Part shown: in pieces, positions 41,284 to 50,500 of the stretch
Position numbering within the stretch: position 1 is the first letter of the stretch
Layout: each line of letters opens with the position of its first letter
From: Mucilaginibacter sp. SJ
GTDB lineage: Bacteria; Bacteroidota; Bacteroidia; Sphingobacteriales; Sphingobacteriaceae
Assembly: GCF_028993635.1 (NCBI RefSeq)
Contig: NZ_CP118631.1
Coordinates: forward strand, 4,960,001-5,024,000
Length of the DNA stretch: 64,000 bases
Direction: 5' to 3'
Program-made: the position numbers and the translations under genes
Notes under the pieces: model-generated
Seen by the model: only the letters and a program-made list of their open reading frames with translations
Database searches by the model: none
What the model was told of the DNA's origin: nothing

Positions 41284-41724
41284 ATGGCAAAAGAGATCGG
41301 TGCAATGGTTAAGCTGCAAGTTAAAGGCGGCGCCGCAAACCCATCACCACCAATTGGCCCTGCATTGGGTGCAAAAGGTGTGAACATCATGGAGTTTTGC
41401 AAACAATTTAATGCACGCACCCAGGACAAAGCTGGAAAAGTATTGCCTGTTTTGATTACTGTTTATGTTGACAAATCATTCGAATTTATCATCAAAACCC
41501 CTCCCGTTGCTATCCAGTTATTGGAAGCTACCGGTTTAAAGAGTGGTTCTGCTGAGCCTAACCGTAAAAAAGTTGCCAGTGTTAACTGGGAGCAGGTTGA
41601 GACTATAGCAAAAGATAAAATGGTTGACTTGAATGCATTCACAGTTGAATCGGCCATGAAAATGGTGGCAGGTACTGCCCGCAGCATGGGAATTACCGTA
41701 TCAGGTACAGCTCCCTGGAATTAA
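41284..41724 (+). CDS. rplK: 50S ribosomal protein uL11
   Basis: A 146-residue protein of the GTPase-associated centre, binding 23S rRNA near the L7/L12 stalk. The N-terminal domain MVKLQVKGGAANPSPPIGPALG contains the proline-rich stringent-response/thiostrepton region. The C-terminal RNA-binding domain ends ARSMGITVSGTAPWN. It has no SD. It follows nusG after a repeat-bearing gap of 179 bp and precedes rplA by 28 bp. Confidence 0.98.
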   Translation: MAKEIGAMVKLQVKGGAANPSPPIGPALGAKGVNIMEFCKQFNARTQDKAGKVLPVLITVYVDKSFEFIIKTPPVAIQLLEATGLKSGSAEPNRKKVASVNWEQVETIAKDKMVDLNAFTVESAMKMVAGTARSMGITVSGTAPWN

Positions 41725-41752
41725 TTAATTTATACAAATCAGTTTAAAGACA

Positions 41753-42451
41753 GTGGCAAGATTAACAAAAAATCAAAAAGTGGCACTCTCCAAAATTGAG
41801 GCAAACAAATCGTACACATTACAGGATGCATCTGCATTGGTAAAGGAACTAACCCTTACTAAATTTGATTCATCAGTTGATATAGACGTTCGTTTAGGTG
41901 TTGACCCACGTAAAGCCAATCAAATGGTACGTGGTATTGCAACATTACCTCATGGAACCGGTAAAACTGTACGTGTATTAGTTCTTTGTACTCCTGATAA
42001 GGAACAAGAAGCTAAAGACGCTGGTGCAGATTACGTAGGTTTGGATGATTATATTGCCAAGATTGAAGGCGGATGGACTGATGTTGATATTATCATTACT
42101 ATGCCAAGTGTTATGGCGAAAGTAGGTCGTTTGGGTCGTATTTTAGGCCCGCGTAACCTTATGCCAAACCCTAAATCAGGTACAGTTACCCCAGAAGTTG
42201 GTAAAGCTGTAACTGAGGTAAAAGGTGGTAAAATCGATTTCAAGGTTGACAAAACCGGTATCATCCACACTTCAATAGGAAAAGCATCTTTCTCTGCAGA
42301 TAAAATTTATGAGAATGCATTAGAAGTATTGCAAACAATCTCTAAATTAAAACCTTCTGCAGCAAAAGGAACATATTTCAAGAGTATTCATATCTCTTCA
42401 ACTATGTCGCCAGGAATTACAGTTGAAACTAAATCAGTAGCGGGGATCTAA
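41753..42451 (+). CDS. rplA: 50S ribosomal protein uL1
   Basis: A 232-residue L1-stalk protein that helps release deacylated tRNA. In many bacteria it represses its own operon. MARLTKNQKVALSKIEANKSYTLQDA starts from GTG, confirmed by the conserved N-terminus with no nearer ATG. GRLGRILGPRNLMPNPKSGTV is the family signature, and FKSIHISSTMSPGI is at the C-terminus. It is 2 bp from rplJ, so the two are translationally linked. Confidence 0.98.
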   Translation: MARLTKNQKVALSKIEANKSYTLQDASALVKELTLTKFDSSVDIDVRLGVDPRKANQMVRGIATLPHGTGKTVRVLVLCTPDKEQEAKDAGADYVGLDDYIAKIEGGWTDVDIIITMPSVMAKVGRLGRILGPRNLMPNPKSGTVTPEVGKAVTEVKGGKIDFKVDKTGIIHTSIGKASFSADKIYENALEVLQTISKLKPSAAKGTYFKSIHISSTMSPGITVETKSVAGI

Positions 42452-42453
42452 TC

Positions 42454-42972
42454 ATGAATAAAGAAGAAAAATACGACCTTGTTGTAGCCCTTACTGAGCA
42501 AATCAAAGAGTATGGTAATTTTTATATCACTGATACCTCTGATTTAACTGTAGCTAAGATCAATAATATCCGCCGTAAATGTTTCGAAAACGACATTACA
42601 ATGCAGGTAACCAAAAATAGCTTGATTAAAAAAGCTATGGAAGCTGCAGGCGGTGATTTCAGCCCGATATATGATGTATTAAAAGGTTCATCATCAATCC
42701 TTTTCTCAAAATCAGCAACTGCTCCGGCAAAGTTGATCAAACAATTAAGGAAAACCGGTGAAAAACCAATCTTAAAAGCAGCTTATATTGATTCGGCAGT
42801 ATTTATCGGTGATAACCAGTTAGATACTTTAACCAAACTGAAATCAAAAGAACAACTGATCGGCGAGATAGTTGGCTTACTACAATCACCTGCCAAAAAC
42901 GTACTTTCTGCACTACAATCAGGCGGAACTACAATTGCAGGCCTTGTAAAAACATTACAAGAAAGAGGTTAA
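42454..42972 (+). CDS. rplJ: 50S ribosomal protein uL10
   Basis: 172 residues; the base of the L7/L12 stalk. The N-terminal EEKYDLVVALTEQIKEYGNFYITDT and ARAQUE-like RRKCFENDITMQVTKNSLIKKAM bind 23S rRNA. The C-terminal helix (VLSALQSGGTTIAGLVKTLQE) anchors bL12 dimers. It lies 2 bp after rplA and 64 bp before rplL. L10-(L12) complexes commonly autoregulate this operon; no specific binding site could be identified by eye. Confidence 0.97.
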   Translation: MNKEEKYDLVVALTEQIKEYGNFYITDTSDLTVAKINNIRRKCFENDITMQVTKNSLIKKAMEAAGGDFSPIYDVLKGSSSILFSKSATAPAKLIKQLRKTGEKPILKAAYIDSAVFIGDNQLDTLTKLKSKEQLIGEIVGLLQSPAKNVLSALQSGGTTIAGLVKTLQERG

Positions 42973-43036
42973 CGAACGCCTCACAAAAGTTCGATAATAA
43001 CAAACAAAAAGCATTAAAAGTAAAAATTTAAATAAA

Positions 43037-43420
43037 ATGGCGGATTTAAAAGCGTTTGCTGAACAGTTGGTAAACTTAACAGTAAAAGAAGTAAACGAAT
43101 TAGCTCAAATATTAAAAGATGAGTATGGTATTGAGCCTGCTGCTGCTGCTGTAGCAGTTGCTGCTCCTGCTGCTGACGGTGGCGATGCTGCTCCAGCTGC
43201 TGCTGAGCAAACTGCATTTGACGTTATCCTGAAAGAAGCTGGTGGCGCTAAATTAGCAGTTGTTAAATTAGTAAAAGACTTAACTGGCCTTGGTTTGAAA
43301 GAAGCTAAAGATCTTGTTGACGGTGCACCAAAAGAACTTAAAACTGGTGTAACTAAAGAAGAAGCTGAATCTTTGAAAAAACAATTAGAAGAAGCCGGAG
43401 CAGTAGTTGAGGTTAAGTAA
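43037..43420 (+). CDS. rplL: 50S ribosomal protein bL12
   Basis: A 127-residue stalk protein, present in several copies per ribosome, that recruits translation GTPases. The N-terminal dimerisation helices (LKAFAEQLVNLTVKEVNELAQIL) are followed by an Ala-rich hinge (about 37-57; PAAAAVAVAAPAADGG) and the C-terminal domain (FDVILKEAGGAKLAVVKLVKDLTGLGLKEAKDLVDGAPK). A hairpin, possibly an attenuator, follows before rpoB. Confidence 0.98.
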   Translation: MADLKAFAEQLVNLTVKEVNELAQILKDEYGIEPAAAAVAVAAPAADGGDAAPAAAEQTAFDVILKEAGGAKLAVVKLVKDLTGLGLKEAKDLVDGAPKELKTGVTKEEAESLKKQLEEAGAVVEVK

Positions 43421-43445
43421 TTTAACCTACTGAAATATAGCATCA

Positions 43446-43473
43446 AGACTCCGACCATAAACGGTCGGGGTCT
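43446..43473 (+). terminator. Hairpin between rplL and rpoB, possible attenuator
   Basis: AGACTCCGACC and GGTCGGGGTCT form an 11 bp stem with one G-U pair and a 6 nt loop. No strong T run follows, which suits partial termination or RNA processing that sets the RpoB-to-L12 ratio. Confidence 0.6.
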
Positions 43474-43498
43474 ATTGCTGTTTATAAAGGTTTTGAAT

Positions 43499-43584
43499 TA
43501 GATGTGAGATATTAGATATGAGATTTGAGATTTTTCAAATCGCTATTTCATATCTCAGATCTCATGTCTCAAGTCTCACATCTA
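43499..43584 (+). repeat. Long inverted repeat upstream of rpoB
   Basis: A 33 nt arm (43499-43531, TAGATGTGAGA...) pairs with 43552-43584 at 28 of 33 positions around 20 nt. It is built of GAGAT/TCTCA words; TCTCAAGTC also occurs at 21162. Confidence 0.88.
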
Positions 43585-43613
43585 CAAAAATTAATAACTA
43601 AAATTTAAATACC

Positions 43614-46600
43614 TTGGCAAACAATAATAATCAAAGAGTAAACTTTGCAACCAGTAGAAAGGTACTTGATTACCCTGATTTTCTGGATGTTCAGTTACAA
43701 TCTTTCCAGGAATTTTTTCAATTGGAAACCACTTCCGACAACCGTTACAAAGAAGGGCTGTTTAAAGTGTTTGCCGAAAACTTTCCTATTTCAGATTCAA
43801 GAAACATCTTTGTCCTGGAGTTTCTTGACTACTTTATTGATCCGCCCCGTTATGATATACAAGAGTGTATCGAACGCGGATTAACTTACAGCGTACCATT
43901 AAAAGCCAAGCTTCGCCTGTCATGTAATGATGAGGAGCACGAAGATTTTGAAACAATTGTACAGGACGTGTACCTGGGTACTATCCCTTACATGACTCCA
44001 AAAGGTACATTTGTTATTAATGGTGCCGAGCGTGTGATTGTATCTCAGTTACACCGTTCGCCAGGTGTGTTCTTTGGTCAGAGCCGCCACACCAACGGTA
44101 CAAAATTATACTCGGCTCGTGTTATTCCTTTCAAAGGTTCATGGATTGAGTTTGCTACAGACGTTAACAACGTGATGTATGCTTATATTGACCGTAAAAA
44201 GAAATTCCCGGTTACGACGTTACTTCGTGCCATTGGTTATGACTCTGATAAAGATATATTAGAGCTGTTTGAATTGGCCGACGAGGTTAAAGTAAGCAAA
44301 TCAGGCCTTAAGAAATATATTGGCCGCAAGCTTGCTGCAAGGGTACTTAAAACCTGGATCGAAGACTTTGTGGATGAAGATACCGGTGAGGTAGTTTCTA
44401 TCCCTCGTAATGAGATTATCCTTGAGCGTGAAACCTTACTGGAAGACGACCATATTGATATGATCATCGACTCAGGCGTTAAAACCATCATCCTTAACAA
44501 GGAAGATGCTTCAACCAGCGGTGATTATACTATTATATACAATACCTTACAGAAAGATACTTCCAACTCTGAGAAAGAAGCGGTTGAACATATCTACCGC
44601 CAGTTACGTAACGCTGAACCGCCTGATGAAGAAACAGCTCGTGGTATCATCGATCGTTTATTTTTCTCAGATAAAAGATATGACCTGGGCGATGTGGGCC
44701 GCTACCGCATCAACCGTAAATTAAAATTGAGCACTTCGGAAGAAACTAAAGTTTTAACCAAGCAGGATATCATCGCGATAGTTAAATACCTGATCAAATT
44801 AATCAACTCAAAAGCTGAGGTGGATGATATCGATCACTTATCAAACCGGCGTGTGCGTACTGTTGGTGAGCAGCTTTATGCTCAGTTTGGTGTAGGTTTA
44901 GCACGTATGGCCCGTACCATCCGTGAGCGTATGAACATCCGTGACAATGAGGTGTTCACACCAACCGACCTGATCAACGCGCGTACATTATCATCTGTGA
45001 TCAACTCGTTCTTCGGAACAAACCAGTTATCACAGTTTATGGACCAAACCAATCCACTGGCAGAGATCACGCACAAGCGTCGTCTGTCAGCCTTAGGCCC
45101 CGGCGGTCTGTCGCGTGAGCGTGCAGGTTTCGAGGTTCGTGACGTTCACTACACCCACTACGGTAGGTTGTGTACTATCGAAACTCCCGAAGGACCGAAC
45201 ATTGGTTTGATTTCATCACTATGCGTACACGCCAAGATCAACAACTTAGGCTTTATCGAAACTCCGTACAAACGCGTAGTTGAAGGTAAAGTTATGGTTG
45301 ATGAGCCGGTTATCTATTTATCTGCTGAAGATGAAGACGGTAAAACCATTGGCCAGGCAAACGCGGTATACGATGATAAAGGTGAGTTTGAATTGCCACG
45401 TGTAAAAGCACGTTTCGAAGGTGACTTCCCGGTTATCGAGCCAGAGCGTCTGGATTTGATGGACATCGCTCCAAACCAGATTACTTCAATTGCGGCTTCG
45501 CTGATTCCGTTCTTAGAGCATGATGACGCCAACCGTGCATTGATGGGTTCGAACATGCAACGCCAGGCCGTACCATTGTTGCGCCCTGAAGCGCCAATTG
45601 TTGGTACAGGTTTGGAAGGCCGTGTTGCAAAAGACTCCCGTACCCTGATCAACGCCGAAGGCGATGGTGTGGTTGAGTACGTTGATGCTAACGAAATCCG
45701 TATTAAATATGACCGTAACGAACTTGATCGTTTGATCTCGTTTGAAGGAGATAGCAAAAGCTACCGCTTAACCAAGTTTAAGAAAACCAACCAAAGCACC
45801 ACCATGAACCTTAAGCCTATTGTTAAAAAAGGCCAGAGGGTTGAAAAAGGTGAAGTACTTTGCGAAGGTTACGCTACCCAAAATGGCGAGCTTGCATTAG
45901 GCCGTAACCTTAAAGTAGCGTTCATGCCTTGGCAGGGATATAACTTTGAGGATGCGATCGTAATCTCTGAACGTGTTGTTTCACAAGATATCTTTACTTC
46001 AATCCACGTTGAAGAGTTCGAGCTTGAAGTTCGTGATACTAAACGTGGTGAGGAAGAGTTAACACCAGATATCCCTAACGTATCAGAAGAAGCTACTAAA
46101 GACCTTGACGAAGACGGTATCATCCGTGTAGGTGCCGAGGTTAAAGAAGGCGACATCCTGATTGGTAAGATCACCCCTAAAGGTGAATCAGACCCATCAC
46201 CGGAAGAAAAACTGTTACGTGCTATCTTCGGTGATAAAGCCGGCGACGTTAAAGATGCTTCATTAAAAACCCCGCCGTCAATTGCCGGTGTTGTTATCGA
46301 TACCAAATTGTTCTCTCGTGCTAAGAAAACTTCAAAAGCTGAAGAAAAAGCACAGTTAGAGAAATTGGATAACAAGCATGATAAAGCTGTGAAAGATCTG
46401 AAAAATACTTTGATCGAAAAGTTATTTGAGATCGTTAACGGTAAAACTTCGCAAGGCGTTTATAACGTTTACAAAGAGTTACAGGTTCCTAAAGGTGTTA
46501 AATTCACCCAAAAGATATTAGTTGAGCTTAATTATGATAACATTAACCCAACTAAATGGACTACTGATGACGATAAAAACGATCAGATCAAGATCCTTCT

Positions 46601-47417
46601 TCATAACTTCAACATTAAGTACAATGAAGAGTTGGGTGCTTACCGTCGTGATAAATTCGCTATCAGCGTGGGTGATGAGCTTCCATCAGGTATCGTGCAA
46701 ATGGCTAAAGTTTATATCGCTAAAAAGCGTAAGCTTAAAGTAGGTGATAAAATGGCGGGCCGTCACGGTAACAAAGGTATTGTTGCACGTATTGTACGTG
46801 ACGAAGACATGCCTTTCCTTGAAGACGGAACACCGGTTGATATTGTGTTGAACCCACTGGGTGTACCTTCACGTATGAACCTGGGGCAGATTTACGAAAC
46901 CGTATTAGGCTGGGCCGGTAAAGAGCTTGGTGTTAAATTCGCTACTCCAATCTTCGACGGTGCAAGCCATGAAGAAGTGGAAGAGTGGATTAAGAAAGCC
47001 AACTTACCTGAATCAGGCCGTACTTACTTATACAATGGTTTAACAGGTGATCGTTTTGATCAGCAAACTACTGTAGGTATTATCTACATGCTGAAATTAG
47101 GTCACATGGTTGATGATAAGATGCACGCCCGTTCAATCGGTCCGTACTCATTGATCACTCAGCAACCATTAGGCGGTAAAGCACAATTCGGTGGTCAGCG
47201 TTTTGGTGAGATGGAGGTTTGGGCACTGGAAGCATTTGGTGCATCAAACATTCTGCAGGAGATATTAACCGTTAAATCGGATGATGTTATCGGCCGCGCC
47301 AAAACATATGAGGCTATTGTTAAAGGTGAAAACCTGCCAACGCCATCAGTTCCTGAATCATTTAACGTATTGGTTCACGAGTTACGCGGCTTAGGTTTGG
47401 ATATAACCTTAGAATAA
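43614..47417 (+). CDS. rpoB: DNA-directed RNA polymerase subunit beta
   Basis: 1267 residues; the catalytic beta subunit. The start is TTG: the conserved N-terminus NQRVNFATSRKVLDYPDFLDVQLQSFQEFF follows at once and no ATG is available. Rifampicin-pocket clusters are visible as SSVINSFFGTNQLSQFMDQTNPL and HKRRLSALGPGGL. Serine or other residues there do not obviously indicate resistance. The C-terminal part includes KVGDKMAGRHGNKG and EMEVWALEAFGA. It is separated from rplL by a hairpin and a long inverted repeat, and from rpoC by another repeat. Confidence 0.98.
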   Translation: MANNNNQRVNFATSRKVLDYPDFLDVQLQSFQEFFQLETTSDNRYKEGLFKVFAENFPISDSRNIFVLEFLDYFIDPPRYDIQECIERGLTYSVPLKAKLRLSCNDEEHEDFETIVQDVYLGTIPYMTPKGTFVINGAERVIVSQLHRSPGVFFGQSRHTNGTKLYSARVIPFKGSWIEFATDVNNVMYAYIDRKKKFPVTTLLRAIGYDSDKDILELFELADEVKVSKSGLKKYIGRKLAARVLKTWIEDFVDEDTGEVVSIPRNEIILERETLLEDDHIDMIIDSGVKTIILNKEDASTSGDYTIIYNTLQKDTSNSEKEAVEHIYRQLRNAEPPDEETARGIIDRLFFSDKRYDLGDVGRYRINRKLKLSTSEETKVLTKQDIIAIVKYLIKLINSKAEVDDIDHLSNRRVRTVGEQLYAQFGVGLARMARTIRERMNIRDNEVFTPTDLINARTLSSVINSFFGTNQLSQFMDQTNPLAEITHKRRLSALGPGGLSRERAGFEVRDVHYTHYGRLCTIETPEGPNIGLISSLCVHAKINNLGFIETPYKRVVEGKVMVDEPVIYLSAEDEDGKTIGQANAVYDDKGEFELPRVKARFEGDFPVIEPERLDLMDIAPNQITSIAASLIPFLEHDDANRALMGSNMQRQAVPLLRPEAPIVGTGLEGRVAKDSRTLINAEGDGVVEYVDANEIRIKYDRNELDRLISFEGDSKSYRLTKFKKTNQSTTMNLKPIVKKGQRVEKGEVLCEGYATQNGELALGRNLKVAFMPWQGYNFEDAIVISERVVSQDIFTSIHVEEFELEVRDTKRGEEELTPDIPNVSEEATKDLDEDGIIRVGAEVKEGDILIGKITPKGESDPSPEEKLLRAIFGDKAGDVKDASLKTPPSIAGVVIDTKLFSRAKKTSKAEEKAQLEKLDNKHDKAVKDLKNTLIEKLFEIVNGKTSQGVYNVYKELQVPKGVKFTQKILVELNYDNINPTKWTTDDDKNDQIKILLHNFNIKYNEELGAYRRDKFAISVGDELPSGIVQMAKVYIAKKRKLKVGDKMAGRHGNKGIVARIVRDEDMPFLEDGTPVDIVLNPLGVPSRMNLGQIYETVLGWAGKELGVKFATPIFDGASHEEVEEWIKKANLPESGRTYLYNGLTGDRFDQQTTVGIIYMLKLGHMVDDKMHARSIGPYSLITQQPLGGKAQFGGQRFGEMEVWALEAFGASNILQEILTVKSDDVIGRAKTYEAIVKGENLPTPSVPESFNVLVHELRGLGLDITLE

Positions 47418-47418
47418 T

Positions 47419-47560
47419 TAGTGATTTAGTGAGTGAGTGAATTAGTGATTGATTGAATGATTGGTCATGTAATTTACTAACTCACTAATTCTGATAAGTA
47501 CAATATGTGATTTGAGGGACTTTATTCAAATCACTAATTCACTAAATCGCTAATTCAACA
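47419..47560 (+). repeat. Inverted repeat between rpoB and rpoC
   Basis: TTAGTGATTTAGTGAGTGAG (from 47419) is mirrored by CAAATCACTAATTCACTAAA and TCGCTAATTCAA (about 47528-47560). It has the same words as the repeat at 38609. The rpoC ribosome-binding region begins 10 nt later. Confidence 0.8.
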
Positions 47561-47569
47561 ATTAAAAAT

Positions 47570-47576
47570 AAAGGAG
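47570..47576 (+). promoter_or_regulatory. SD-like sequence of rpoC
   Basis: AAAGGAG ends 3 nt before the ATG. It is the third-best SD match in the window, clearly weaker and closer than those of rpsU and hpf. Confidence 0.6.
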
Positions 47577-47579
47577 ACT

Positions 47580-50500
47580 ATGTCTTACAAAAAGGATAAT
47601 AAAATCAAAAGTAACTTTACCACCATTACCATCAGTTTAGCCTCTCCTGAGTCTATTCTTGAGCGTTCAAGCGGTGAAGTTTTAAAGCCGGAAACCATTA
47701 ACTACCGTACTTACAAACCTGAGCGTGATGGTTTGTTCTGCGAGCGTATTTTTGGCCCGGTTAAGGATTATGAGTGCCATTGCGGTAAATACAAACGTAT
47801 CCGTTACAAAGGTATCGTGTGCGACCGTTGCGGTGTTGAAGTAACCGAAAAGAAAGTACGTCGTGAGCGTATGGGCCACATCAACCTGGTGGTGCCTGTT
47901 GCACACATCTGGTACTTCCGCTCATTGCCAAACAAAATTGGTTATTTATTAGGCTTGCCTACAAAAAGGCTCGACCTTATTATATACTACGAGCGTTACG
48001 TAGTTATCCAACCGGGTATTAAAGAAGCAGACGGAATCAACAAAATGGATTTCCTTACTGAAGAAGAATACCTTGACGTATTAGATACCCTTCCAAAAGA
48101 AAACCAGTACCTTGACGACAAAGATCCTCAGAAATTTGTGGCCAAAATGGGTGCAGAGGCTCTGGAAGAATTATTAAAACGCCTTGACCTTGATGAGTTA
48201 TCATTCAGCCTGCGTCACCAGGCAGCAAACGAAACTTCTCAGCAACGTAAAAACGAAGCCTTAAAACGCTTACAGGTTGTTGAGGCTTTCCGTGATGCAA
48301 AAACCAGGATCGAGAATAACCCTGAGTGGATGATCGTTAAGATTGTTCCGGTGATCCCGCCTGAGCTGCGTCCGTTGGTACCACTGGAAGGTGGCCGTTT
48401 CGCTACTTCAGATTTGAACGACCTTTACCGTCGTGTTATTATCCGTAACAATCGTTTAAAACGTTTGATTGAGATTAAAGCACCAGAGGTGATTTTACGT
48501 AACGAAAAACGTATGTTACAGGAAGCTGTGGATTCGTTATTCGATAACTCACGTAAAGTTAACGCGGTAAAAACTGAAGGTAACCGTGCCTTGAAATCAC
48601 TTTCAGATATACTGAAAGGTAAGCAAGGCCGTTTCCGTCAAAACTTATTAGGTAAACGTGTGGATTACTCTGCCCGTTCGGTAATTGTTGTAGGTCCTAA
48701 CCTTAAATTACACGAGTGCGGTTTACCAAAAGATATGGCTGCCGAGCTGTTTAAACCATTTATCATCCGTAAAATGATTGAGCGTGGTGTGGTTAAAACA
48801 GTAAAATCTGCCAAAAAAATTGTTGACCGTAAAGACCCATTAGTTTGGGACATTTTGGAAAACGTATTGAAGGGACACCCTGTATTACTAAACCGTGCGC
48901 CTACGCTGCACAGATTGGGTATCCAGTCGTTCCAGCCAAAACTGGTTGAAGGTAAAGCTATTCAATTGCACCCATTAACCTGTACAGCATTCAACGCGGA
49001 TTTTGACGGTGACCAGATGGCCGTTCACGTACCACTTGGTAACGCGGCAATTTTGGAAGCCCAAATCCTGATGCTTGCTTCGCATAACATCCTTAACCCT
49101 GCTAACGGTACGCCTATTACTGTACCTTCTCAGGACATGGTACTTGGTTTGTACTACATAACCAAAGGCCGTAAAACTGATGAAACACGTGTGGTTAAAG
49201 GACAAGGTTTAACTTTCTACTCTGCAGAAGAAGTAATTATCGCTTATAACGAGAAAAAACTTGACCTGCATGCGTTTATCAAGGTTAAAGCTTTAGTTAA
49301 GGAGCGCGATGGCAAAATCGTAAACAAAATTATTGATACTACTGTAGGCCGCGTATTGTTTAACCAGCATGTACCTATAGAAGTAGGTTATATCAATGAG
49401 TTGCTTACCAAAAAATCACTTCGTGATATCATTGGTGAAGTAGTAAAAATCACCGGTATGGCGCGTGCTGCCCAGTTCCTTGATGATATTAAGGAATTAG
49501 GATTTAAGATGGCGTTTCAGGGTGGTTTATCATTTAACCTGAAGGATATCAATATCCCTGCAGAAAAAGTAACCCTGATTGATACAGCTTCTAAGCAGGT
49601 TGATGAGGTGATGAACAACTATAACATGGGTTTCATTACCAACAACGAGCGCTACAACCAGATTATCGATATCTGGACACGTATCAACAACCGCTTAACT
49701 GCTAACGTGATGGACATCCTGAGCAACGATAACCAGGGCTTCAACTCTGTTTACATGATGCTTGACTCAGGTGCCCGTGGTTCTAAAGAGCAGATCCGTC
49801 AGCTTGCAGGTATGCGTGGTTTGATGGCGAAACCTCAAAAATCAGGTTCAGGTGGTGAGATTATCGAAAACCCGATCCTTTCAAACTTTAAAGAAGGTTT
49901 GTCGGTATTGGAGTACTTCATCTCTACCCACGGTGCCCGTAAAGGTTTGGCAGATACGGCGTTGAAAACAGCGGATGCTGGTTACTTAACCCGTAGGTTG
50001 CATGACGTTGCCCAGGATATGATTGTTGGTGAGGTTGATTGCGGTACTTTAAGAGGTATCTACACAACTGCACTGAAAGATAACGAGGACATTGTTGAGC
50101 CATTATATGACCGTATTTTAGGTCGTACCACTTTGCATGATGTTCATGACCCTATCACTAACGAACTGTTAGCAGTAGCCGGCCAGGACATCACTGAAGA
50201 GGTAGCTAAAAAGATCGAAAACTCTCCGCTGGAAGGTATCGAGATCCGTTCGGTATTAACCTGCGAAAGTAAACGTGGCGTATGTGCATTGTGCTACGGC
50301 CGTAACCTTGCAAGCGGTAAACGCGTGCAAAAAGGTGAGGCTGTTGGTGTAATTGCAGCGCAGTCAATCGGTGAGCCGGGTACTCAGTTAACACTTCGTA
50401 CATTCCACGTGGGTGGTACCGCATCAAACATAGCGGCTGAGTCACAGATCAACGCTAAGTTTGATGGTATCATTGAATTTGAGAACGTACGTACCGTTAC

